A DNA stretch of 5,968 bases. Source: Lysinibacillus sp. Its GTDB lineage: Bacteria; Bacillota; Bacilli; Bacillales_A; Planococcaceae. The notes under the pieces are model-generated. The model worked only from the letters and a program-made list of their open reading frames with translations. It was not told where the DNA came from and ran no database searches. Shown here piece after piece: positions 1-4,552 of the stretch (the stretch's first letter is position 1; each line of letters starts with the position of its first letter). The stretch covers positions 1-5,968 of the forward strand of contig JAAYHP010000039.1 in the NCBI GenBank assembly GCA_012735355.1. Direction: 5' to 3'. Made by a program: the position numbers and the translations under genes.

Positions 1-189
1 GAACGCGTTAACGCTTATTTAAAGGAATACTTTCAATTAAACAATGTCCGTCATCGTACAGGAAAGAAAGCAAAAATGCATTTCAATCTGGTGACGTTAA
101 TTTATAATACCTGCAAACTAGCAGTTGTTTGCTATGGGTATTTAGGCAACCAACGTTTTGTTGATTGCCTTATTTTTATTTACTTTTGA
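1..189 (+). CDS. DDE transposase, C-terminal fragment (5' end outside window)
   Basis: The frame is open from base 1 and encodes 62 residues starting ERVNAYLKEYFQLNNVRHRT. Glu1 and Lys8 fit the E-(6)-K part of the Y-R-E-K signature that marks the third catalytic acid of IS4/IS5/IS1182-type DDE transposases. The following basic stretch and the HFNLVTLIYNTCKLA segment look like the usual C-terminal end of such enzymes, which cut and join DNA at insertion-sequence ends. The family is recognised by pattern memory only. The last 20 or so residues (CYGYLGNQRFVDCLIFIYF) look unlike the family and run through an intrinsic terminator and over the last codons of a minus-strand remnant, so the natural stop was probably lost and the frame reads into flanking DNA. 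No terminal inverted repeat is seen after it. Whether the rest of the gene is intact cannot be judged. Confidence 0.72.
   Translation, partial: ERVNAYLKEYFQLNNVRHRTGKKAKMHFNLVTLIYNTCKLAVVCYGYLGNQRFVDCLIFIYF
144..181 (+). terminator. Intrinsic terminator inside the transposase tail
   Basis: AGGCAACCAA (144-153) pairs with TTGATTGCCT (161-170) with one mismatch across a 7-nt loop, and TATTTTTATTT follows. The T-rich tract is on the plus side. Read on the minus strand the mismatch becomes a G-U wobble, so the hairpin is also good there, and it would lie just after the stop of the minus-strand remnant (180-182). It may have served that gene or both directions. Confidence 0.6.
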
Positions 190-501
190 AACAATGTTCC
201 GTACATATCCTGTAATTCTTTTGCGCTATTTTGCCATTGAACAGGTTCGCGATTCCCCATTTGGACAAGTATATTTAGCATCGATAGCTGTTTATGGGTA
301 ATGTCATGATGCCTCCTTGTTCCACATCATCTAATGAATTAAATCCACTATTTCACGTGAAGAAAATGGTTTTGGCTATTCTAACGCTAGCGATATAGGT
401 CGTTCTTCCCCATCATCAAAGTGTATCATCCCACCAACTTTACATTCCATTTCTCCTGTTGCAAAAAGAGTGTAGCACTCAAGGGCGATTAAAAGATCAA
501 A
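180..501 (-). pseudogene. Decayed gene remnant of unknown family
   Basis: The minus strand carries protein-like pieces in different frames. The last piece (180-326) ends with LNILVQMGNREPVQWQNSAK and then ELQDMYGTLFQK before a TAA at 182-180. A second frame gives LDDVEQGGIMTLPI over roughly the 290-340 region. The first piece (334-501) reads DLLIALECYTLFATGEMECK, then VGGMIHFDDGEERPISLALE, and is broken by TAG at 378-376 and again at 333-331. The amino-acid make-up of the pieces is normal for a soluble protein and quite unlike random AT-rich translation. I therefore read this as one gene broken by at least two frameshifts and two nonsense codons. Further fragments up to about 545 (GITLFPKRNDLI) may belong to it. 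I do not recognise the family. It ends within the transposase frame, so its 3' end and the transposon junction meet near 140-180. Confidence 0.5.
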
Positions 502-504
502 TCA

Positions 505-672
505 TTTCTTTTTGGAAAAAGCGTTATACCGACCGTTTACTTCATCCGTATTCAATTATCTTCTCAATACTCCACACAACTTCTAGAAGGTACGCACGAA
601 AAAATTACGAATGATTGGAATTCCTGTAAACAGAGTTCTATTTCCTGTGGAAAATAATACATTGGGGGTAAG
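505..672. other. Gap without an intact gene
   Basis: No reading frame with a ribosome site is visible here. Short open pieces exist on both strands, none with a supported start. A small inverted repeat TTTCC-TGT-GGAAA (641-653 region) lies about 35 bases before the next start codon. No convincing -35/-10 pair was found, although TAATAC at 655-660 could serve as a -10 for the next gene. Confidence 0.4.
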
Positions 673-680
673 AGGGGAGG
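673..680 (+). promoter_or_regulatory. Ribosome binding site deciding a TTG start
   Basis: AGGGGAGG lies 7 bases before TTG at 688. The first in-frame ATG is about 26 codons further in, inside the first membrane segment, and has no such site, so the TTG is chosen. Confidence 0.7.
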
Positions 681-687
681 GATTGTT

Positions 688-924
688 TTGTCAACGCATC
701 AAAAAGAAGAACTCATCTTATTATTAAAAGCATTTAGTGCTGCATTTGTTGCGACATTTGTGCACATGTTTACGGTCAATGTGCTGAATGTTCATCCGTG
801 GGTTTTATTATTGTGTATTGGTGCAGTGCTGTTTGTGGTGTTTGTAAAGTTTGTCCCGAAACTAACTCCCTTTGCGATTACCTACTTTATAACATCCGTC
901 GTCTGGACGGTCGTGTATTTCTAA
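688..924 (+). CDS. Small three-helix membrane protein, unknown function
   Basis: The 78-residue protein has a short polar start (STHQKEE) followed by three hydrophobic stretches at about residues 11-33, 36-54 and 58-78. Short linkers contain HP (36-37) and KFVPK (54-58). It should sit in the cytoplasmic membrane with nearly nothing outside it. The strong ribosome site and the clean TAA argue that it is a real gene. It lies between two decayed minus-strand genes and is followed 10 bases after the stop by a long hairpin, which may be its transcript end. There is no motif that indicates transport or enzyme activity. The third helix ends at the very C-terminus. It could be one of the many small Bacillus membrane proteins of unknown role. 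Confidence 0.7.
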   Translation: MSTHQKEELILLLKAFSAAFVATFVHMFTVNVLNVHPWVLLLCIGAVLFVVFVKFVPKLTPFAITYFITSVVWTVVYF

Positions 925-934
925 AGTGTTCGTA

Positions 935-1001
935 GTGGGGGAAATGGAACGTTGAAAATTGTTGTCTGCTTAGTGATTACCAACGTTGCCATTTTCCTCA
1001 C
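935..1001 (+). repeat. Long inverted repeat forming a 20-bp RNA stem
   Basis: GTGGGGGAAATGGAACGTTG (935-954) pairs with 981-1001 over 20 base pairs, with a single bulged G at 988 and a 26-nt loop (955-980). Two of the pairs (938/998 and 941/995) are G-U wobbles in the plus-strand RNA but would be A-C mismatches in a minus-strand RNA. The structure therefore fits RNA read in the same direction as the preceding 78-residue gene, whose stop is at 922-924. No T-run follows, so it is not a classical terminator. It could be a 3' stabilising stem, a small RNA, or a remnant of a mobile element. Confidence 0.65.
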
Positions 1002-1031
1002 AATTTCCATGACAAAGTGCCTTTCTCTCCT

Positions 1032-1290
1032 TTAAACGACTTTTGCATAAGTCCATTCCCATAAATCCTCATTTAACCTCAATTCTTTATTTTGAATGTA
1101 ACCTTTATTGAAGAAGCCCTCGTATTCATTGTTTGCACAAGTGCCCAATTTAAGTCCCCAAGACTCTTATTAATTAAGGGGATGGATCTTAAACGAATCC
1201 TCAACAAACTCTTTCCATCGTCAGTCCCGCGACATTTCTGAAAAAATAATATTTTCCCCATTCGAAAGTTATATTGAGGAAAATATTGAA
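1032..1290 (-). pseudogene. Decayed gene remnant of unknown family
   Basis: The 3' piece (1032-1166, minus strand) is an open stretch of 44 codons whose translation is protein-like: WGLKLGTCANNEYEGFFNKG followed by YIQNKELRLNEDLWEWTYAK and VV before TAA. It is preceded in frame by two stop codons (1167-1172) and then by WKEFVEDSFKIHPLN. A neighbouring frame further upstream (1204-1290) gives LNITFEWGKYYFFRNVAGLT. The segments line up in order on one strand as if from one gene with a frameshift near 1210-1225 and nonsense codons. I do not recognise the family. A longer open minus-strand frame that runs into the flavin reductase gene (1079-1480) is a different frame and looks fortuitous. Confidence 0.4.
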
Positions 1291-1302
1291 TTATCATGTA
1301 AT
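1274..1302 (+). promoter_or_regulatory. Candidate sigma-A promoter for the flavin reductase gene
   Basis: TTGAGG (1274-1279) and TGTAAT (1297-1302) are separated by 17 bases, and each box matches the consensus at four of six positions. This would give a leader of about 50 bases. The DNA is AT-rich, so chance matches are common. Confidence 0.3.
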
Positions 1303-1361
1303 AAAATAAATCAAGAAGGCTGTAGTGGGCCGGACAATCTTTTAGAAAAGGTGACTTATGC

Positions 1362-1976
1362 ATGCTTTCCATTAATCCAAAAGAAATAAGTGAAAGAGAG
1401 AATGATACTTTACTTACTGGTATGATTATTCCTCGACCGATTGCCTTTGTTACGACGATGTCCACTGAAGGCGTTGTCAATGGAGCACCTTTTAGCTATT
1501 TTAATATCGTTTCAGCCAACCCACCGATGCTTTCGATTTCTGTACAACGCAAAGATGGAAAAATGAAAGACACTGCTCGAAATATTTACAATACGCAGGA
1601 ATTTGTTGTGCATGTTGCGGATCATGAAAATATAGAAAAATTTAATTTGGCATCGGCAAACTTACCAAGTGATAAAAGTGAACTGGAATATGCAAAATTA
1701 ACTCCAGAAGAAAGTGAAATGGTAAGTGTTCCGGGAGTAGAAGAAGCGAAAGTGCGATTGGAATGTAAACTGGTAAAAGGGATTCCTTTAGGGGGCATCA
1801 ATGGTGAAGGGCCGAGCTGCGATTTATTTATAGGTGAAATTGTGCTCGTGCATTTAGATGAAAAAATCTATGACCATTCATATATTAAAACAAGAGAACT
1901 CAATCCTATCAGCCGATTAGCAGGTCCGAAATATGCTACGATAGGCAATATATTTTTAATCGAAAGGCCGAAGTAA
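1362..1976 (+). CDS. Flavin reductase-like protein (DIM6/NTAB family, FMN-binding split barrel)
   Basis: The 204-residue protein matches the usual length and pattern of the DIM6/NTAB flavin reductase group (COG1853). Members bind FMN in a split-barrel dimer in the cytoplasm and often supply reduced flavin or act on small aromatic substrates. Seen in the sequence are the N-terminal PRPIAFVTT strand (24-32) and the conserved NGAPFSYFN segment (40-48) followed by SANPPMLSIS (51-60). These line the flavin pocket in the family. The later GEIVLVHLDE (about 158-167) and the RLAGPKYATIG segment near the end (about 185-195) are also typical. The start is ATG 1362 with AAGGTG at 1348-1353, 8 bases away. 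An ATG at 1358 is out of frame. It is a single gene ending at a terminator. The substrate cannot be told from sequence. Confidence 0.88.
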   Translation: MLSINPKEISERENDTLLTGMIIPRPIAFVTTMSTEGVVNGAPFSYFNIVSANPPMLSISVQRKDGKMKDTARNIYNTQEFVVHVADHENIEKFNLASANLPSDKSELEYAKLTPEESEMVSVPGVEEAKVRLECKLVKGIPLGGINGEGPSCDLFIGEIVLVHLDEKIYDHSYIKTRELNPISRLAGPKYATIGNIFLIERPK

Positions 1977-2030
1977 TATAAAATGAAAATGTATAGTTTC
2001 ATCTTGGTTTTCTGACAATAACAGAAGTGA

Positions 2031-2056
2031 GCGTCTCATGTTGAGACCCTTTTTTT
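2031..2056 (+). terminator. Intrinsic terminator after the flavin reductase gene
   Basis: GTCTCA (2033-2038) and TGAGAC (2042-2047) form a 6-bp stem with a TGT loop, followed by CC and seven T. It ends 22 bases before the ATG of the diguanylate cyclase gene and 8 bases before its ribosome site. A promoter for that gene must therefore lie upstream of or inside the hairpin, or the gene depends on read-through. Confidence 0.82.
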
Positions 2057-2078
2057 ATCCTTCAAAGGAGAGAATGGA

Positions 2079-3323
2079 ATGGATTTTAAACAATCTGTAG
2101 ATCCTGATGTATTGGAACTCGTATGGAATAACTCCAATGATGCCTTATTTACTGTTGATTATGATGGGAAAGTGTTAATGGCAAACCCTGCTTTCGCAAA
2201 GATTCTTGGGTGTGCGGAGGAAGATTGGCAAGTTCCTAATCATTTACTTGTTTTTCAGGAGCAAGACCAAGAAGAATTTCAACAACTATTGAATACTTTA
2301 AAAAGCGGAAAAAATGTTCCCTATTATATGACGAAAAGAAAACGAAAAGATGGAAAAGTATTAGATATTTTAGCTTCCTATGGTGCAGTAAATGAAGGCA
2401 ATGTCCTTGCGGTTGGTACGTATAAAGATTTTACAGAGCAAATGGAAATTCGACGGAAACTCGAATCGAATCAAGAAAGTTACCGCAATTTATTGGAGTT
2501 TTTTCCATATGCGGTTTTTATGATAAAAGATGATGCTGTCATCTACATCAATCAAACTGGCATGGACCTGATTGGCGCTCGTTCCAAAAAAGACGTATTA
2601 GGTATGTCTGTATGGCAATTGATTCATACGGAGCAACAGTTTTCGATTAGAAAGTTATTAATAGAAGGAGTTCAAACAACAGTACTCGAGAAAATGAAGA
2701 GGGTTGATGGGGAAGTTTTGTGGGCAGAAATTACAATGATGCGTGTGTTTTTTGAAGGGCAATATGTGAATCAGCTTGTAGTGAGAGACGTAACCGAGAA
2801 GAAACACTATGAGGAACAGTTAAAATATTTTGCGTACCACGATCCGTTAACAGGACTGACGAACCGGCGTTATTTTACAAAAGAAATGAAAAAAGTCGTA
2901 GAAGAAGCAAGAAGAAATAATGGCATGTTCGGTGTTATGTTTATCGATATGGATGATTTCAAAAAGGTGAATGATACTCTCGGCCATGAAGTAGGGGACC
3001 AATTATTAATAAAATTTGCCGATCGGTTGAAAAAGAATGTGCGTGAAGGAGATGTCCTTTGCCGCATTGGTGGCGACGAATTTCTGATTTTAATTAAAAA
3101 TATCCGTGGAAAACAAACCCTTGTTGAAATTGCAACGAGGTTACAAAAAGCCTTTCAAGTTCCTTATCAAATAGAGGATCAATCGATAGTCGTCACTTCG
3201 AGCATCGGTATTGCCATCTTCCCTCAAGACGGCATTGATGTAAAGACGCTTATATCCAATTCTGATCAAGCTTTATATGAAGCAAAAAAATATCGAAAAG
3301 GATTTGTATTCTATAAAGAGTAG
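2079..3323 (+). CDS. PAS-PAS-GGDEF diguanylate cyclase, soluble
   Basis: The 414-residue protein makes cyclic di-GMP from two GTP in response to signals sensed by its PAS domains. Two PAS domains are visible: about 10-122 (WNNSNDALFTVDYDGKVLMA, ending GTYKDFTEQ) and about 130-240 (LLEFFPYAVFMIKDDAVIYI, ending LVVRDVTEKK). The GGDEF domain covers about 245-414. It has DPLTGLTNRR (255-264), metal-binding Asp290 in FIDMDDFKK, guanine-contacting Asn298 and Asp307, and the intact GGDEF signature (331-335). R322-E-G-D325, five residues before GGDEF, is a complete RxxD inhibitory site, so product feedback is expected. No signal peptide or membrane helix is seen, so it should act in the cytoplasm. 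There is no EAL domain. AAAGGAG at 2064-2070 precedes the ATG by 8 bases. The PAS ligand is unknown. Confidence 0.95.
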   Translation: MDFKQSVDPDVLELVWNNSNDALFTVDYDGKVLMANPAFAKILGCAEEDWQVPNHLLVFQEQDQEEFQQLLNTLKSGKNVPYYMTKRKRKDGKVLDILASYGAVNEGNVLAVGTYKDFTEQMEIRRKLESNQESYRNLLEFFPYAVFMIKDDAVIYINQTGMDLIGARSKKDVLGMSVWQLIHTEQQFSIRKLLIEGVQTTVLEKMKRVDGEVLWAEITMMRVFFEGQYVNQLVVRDVTEKKHYEEQLKYFAYHDPLTGLTNRRYFTKEMKKVVEEARRNNGMFGVMFIDMDDFKKVNDTLGHEVGDQLLIKFADRLKKNVREGDVLCRIGGDEFLILIKNIRGKQTLVEIATRLQKAFQVPYQIEDQSIVVTSSIGIAIFPQDGIDVKTLISNSDQALYEAKKYRKGFVFYKE

Positions 3324-3362
3324 AAGAAATGGTATGAGTATAAGATGATGTGCCCGGTATAA

Positions 3363-3407
3363 GGTCAAAATAAAAAGGAAGAAGCGTATTTTTTTCTTTT
3401 TTTGACC
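3363..3407 (+). terminator. AT-rich long hairpin, probable terminator of the cyclase gene
   Basis: GGTCAAAA (3363-3370) pairs perfectly with TTTTGACC (3400-3407). The inner arms, an A/G-rich left and a T-rich right side around GCG, extend the stem imperfectly. The T-rich descending arm could act as the U-tract, though the last bases GACC are not T-rich, so efficiency is uncertain. It starts 39 bases after the cyclase stop and ends 11 bases before the ribosome site of the next small gene. Confidence 0.45.
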
Positions 3408-3430
3408 ATACTCTTTGTGAGGTGAAAAAT

Positions 3431-3568
3431 ATGGAGGATTGGCAATACGCACACTTATCGGAAGAACAGTTGGCAGAAATTAAGGCGCTGGAGCATAAAC
3501 TTGGTGTCGCATTAATAGCCTACGAAAATGAAAACAAACAGGACCATCAAGAACATTTGGAAAACTGA
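3431..3568 (+). CDS. Small acidic protein of 45 residues, unknown function
   Basis: ATG 3431 follows GAGGTG (3419-3424) by 6 bases and opens a 45-codon frame ending in TGA. The translation starts MEDWQYAHLSEEQLAEIKAL and continues EHKLGVALIAYENENKQDHQ. It is acidic with no membrane segment. The SEEQLAEIKALEHKLG part should form a helix, followed by the short strand VALIAY. The good ribosome site, the ordered composition and a strong terminator overlapping the stop codon make it a real gene. I believe short proteins of this pattern occur as hypothetical proteins across Bacillus relatives, but I cannot name a family. Its promoter is not evident. It may depend on read-through from the cyclase transcript. 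Confidence 0.75.
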   Translation: MEDWQYAHLSEEQLAEIKALEHKLGVALIAYENENKQDHQEHLEN

Positions 3569-3595
3569 TAGGAATTTTTCTTATCAGTTTTTTAT
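3561..3595 (+). terminator. Intrinsic terminator of the 45-residue gene
   Basis: AAAACTGATA (3561-3570) pairs perfectly with TATCAGTTTT (3582-3591) over 10 bp with an 11-nt loop, followed by more T (3592-3593) and ATTT. It overlaps the TGA stop at 3566-3568, so the stem includes the end of the coding sequence. Confidence 0.85.
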
Positions 3596-3642
3596 TTGGA
3601 AAAGAAATCGTTAATAAAAAAGCGACATGATAGGTTTCCCTG

Positions 3643-3705
3643 AATTCATGAATTTCAATTGCACTTGAATCGAGTAAGTGGAGGGAAGTCGTTTTCGTGC
3701 GACTT
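3643..3705. other. Palindromes in the 249-bp gap before the CC-motif gene
   Basis: The gap from 3569 to 3817 holds no gene. It contains a perfect 12-bp palindrome AATTCATGAATT (3643-3654), a small hairpin CACTT/AAGTG (3662-3680), and a 6-bp hairpin AAGTCG/CGACTT with an 8-nt loop (3686-3705). They may be operators or structured leader RNA. Nothing ties them to a known regulator. Confidence 0.35.
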
Positions 3706-3755
3706 GCGGTTTATGTGTGATACTCAATGTAAAGTGCAGTTCCTAAACAAAAGTA

Positions 3756-3784
3756 TTCTCTTCATCTTTTGCATCATATATGAT
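3756..3784 (+). promoter_or_regulatory. Candidate promoter of the CC-motif gene
   Basis: TATGAT (3779-3784) is a good -10 box. The -35 position 17 bases upstream holds TTCTCT, which is weak. Transcription would start near 3791 and give a leader of about 27 bases containing the ribosome site GGGGGAGG (3807-3814). Confidence 0.35.
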
Positions 3785-3817
3785 AAAGAAAAAATTTGAC
3801 CGAAACGGGGGAGGAAC

Positions 3818-4093
3818 ATGCACGTAGAAATCCATGAGGGTGTAAAAGACTGGATTCGTTCAAAGGGGAATCAATTAACGGTGCAATTGTTAGAAGTGAA
3901 AGGGTGTTGTGCTCCTGATATCCAAGAGCTCGTTGTGTTGCCAAGAAAACCGAAGAATGTGCAAAACTATCGAGAGTTTACCATAGATGACTTGTCTGTT
4001 TATGTACAAACTCCTATTGCTATGAAAGAAAAGCTCGTTCTTCAATTAAAGGGATTTGGCATTTTTAAAACGGTTATAGCAAGAGTGCAATAA
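3818..4093 (+). CDS. CC/Se motif family-like protein (HesB/IscA-size)
   Basis: The 91-residue protein has a vicinal cysteine pair at residues 30-31 within VKGCCAP, followed by LPRKPKNVQNYREFTIDDLS, the strand VYVQ and a C-terminal KGFGIFKTVIARV. This layout matches what I recall of the small 'CC/Se motif family (seleno)proteins', where the CC position is occupied by selenocysteine in some anaerobes. Their size and strand pattern recall HesB/IscA iron-sulfur scaffolds. Here two ordinary Cys codons (TGT TGT) are present and no in-frame TGA. The true role is not known. Redox or metal handling is inferred from the CC pair only. ATG 3818 has a strong GGGGGAGG site at 3 bases' spacing, slightly tight. 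It is cytoplasmic and a single gene, convergent with the zinc-ribbon remnant. Confidence 0.68.
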   Translation: MHVEIHEGVKDWIRSKGNQLTVQLLEVKGCCAPDIQELVVLPRKPKNVQNYREFTIDDLSVYVQTPIAMKEKLVLQLKGFGIFKTVIARVQ

Positions 4094-4104
4094 GTAGTTA
4101 TTAT

Positions 4105-4138
4105 GGGGCCGTCTGAAAAGTCATATTGAGATGTCCCC
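4105..4138. repeat. Hairpin resembling an insertion-sequence terminal repeat
   Basis: GGGGCCGTCT (4105-4114) pairs with AGATGTCCCC (4129-4138) with one mismatch and one wobble. The outer part, GGGGCCGTCTGAAAAGTC, resembles the ends of IS1182/IS4-type elements, which often begin GGG-C-GTC-AAAAGTC. No partner end in inverted orientation is found elsewhere in the window. It could instead simply be a weak terminator 11 bases after the CC-motif gene, although only TTT follows the stem. Confidence 0.35.
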
Positions 4139-4407
4139 TTTGCGACGAGGATTGTGCAAACTTGTTTCGACTACTGTAGGAGAGAGATTTTTAAAAGCTA
4201 AAGAAAGCGAGAGGGGTGGAAAGCCTCTATTTTTTTTGAAAATCGTTGTGTTTTCGATTCGTATGGAATCTACTTCTCCACAATGTAAACAAAATGTGTA
4301 AATTTTATTTGCACCACTCATCGACATGAGGTTTGGTTTAATTGGCATGTAGTCTGTGCCTTCTGCAAATTCCGTTCCGCAGCATTTAAGACATTTTTTG
4401 TTTCCAT
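4121..4407 (-). pseudogene. Small zinc-ribbon protein, apparently frameshifted
   Basis: On the minus strand, GGGGAGG (4414-4420) stands 6 bases before ATG 4407. That frame reads METK and then runs into a stop after about 29 codons. One frame over, the DNA encodes KKCLKCCGTEFAEGTDYMPI and, after a short link, MSGANKIYTFCLHCGEVDSI, with CxxC pairs typical of a zinc ribbon. The two frames would join if the six-A run at 4394-4399 had one more A. This resembles short Bacillus zinc-ribbon proteins of about 60 residues, sometimes labelled TFIIIB-like, whose end is expected near IENTTIFKK. At that point an eight-A run (4230-4237) followed by TAG (4229-4227) would stop the frame if it too had one more A. 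As read, the frame continues to a stop at 4121-4123 through DNA that looks unrelated. This could be a pseudogene, a homopolymer sequencing error, or frameshift expression. Confidence 0.6.
4210..4237 (+). terminator. Intrinsic terminator between convergent genes
   Basis: AGAGG (4210-4214) pairs with CCTCT (4224-4228) around a 9-nt loop, followed by A and eight T (4230-4237). It is directed at plus-strand transcripts and would end the CC-motif gene's message about 115 bases past its stop. The T-run is also the A-run at the expected end of the minus-strand zinc-ribbon gene. Confidence 0.6.
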
Positions 4408-4478
4408 ATCCATCCTCCCCTTTTTATTCATAATTACGATTCTTTTTCCAATTGGTTTCAAAAGCGTTTGAATTAGGG

Positions 4479-4506
4479 TTCAATTAGGCAGATTTATGTA
4501 TATAAA
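4479..4506 (+). promoter_or_regulatory. Candidate promoter of the lipoprotein gene
   Basis: TTCAAT (4479-4484) and TATAAA (4501-4506) are spaced 16 bases apart, which would start RNA near 4513 and leave a leader of about 40 bases. A perfect TTGACA at 4515-4520 is too near the ribosome site to drive this gene. Confidence 0.35.
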
Positions 4507-4539
4507 TATTAAAATTGACAAACCTAATAATAAAAAGCA

Positions 4540-4546
4540 GGGGAGG
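4540..4546 (+). promoter_or_regulatory. Ribosome binding site deciding the lipoprotein start
   Basis: GGGGAGG lies 6 bases before ATG 4553. The frame is open from ATG 4496, but that ATG has no ribosome site and would place 19 polar residues before the signal peptide, so 4553 is preferred. Confidence 0.8.
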
Positions 4547-4552
4547 GTTTTC

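Noticed and set aside
952..1035. 27-codon plus-strand frame starting at TTG with a hydrophobic translation
   Set aside because: The start codon lies inside the right end of the long stem's left arm, the ribosome site is weak, and much of the sequence is the stem and loop itself.
1079..1480. Open minus-strand frame of 133 codons
   Set aside because: It overlaps the first 119 bases of the well-supported flavin reductase gene antisense, has no clear ribosome site, and its translation is less protein-like than the neighbouring frame's pieces.
1977..2078. c-di-GMP or other riboswitch before the cyclase gene
   Set aside because: Only a simple terminator hairpin and a small 6-bp stem (1983-2002) are present; the conserved core of known c-di-GMP riboswitches is not seen.
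2870..3067. Minus-strand open frame inside the cyclase gene
   Set aside because: It is antisense to the conserved GGDEF domain; the pattern is explained by the coding strand.
4515..4520. Perfect TTGACA as a -35 box
   Set aside because: It is only 19 bases before the ribosome site, with no -10 box or room for a transcript start.
4496..4552. Upstream ATG extending the lipoprotein by 19 residues
   Set aside because: There is no ribosome site before it, and it would bury the signal peptide; the strong site before 4553 decides.
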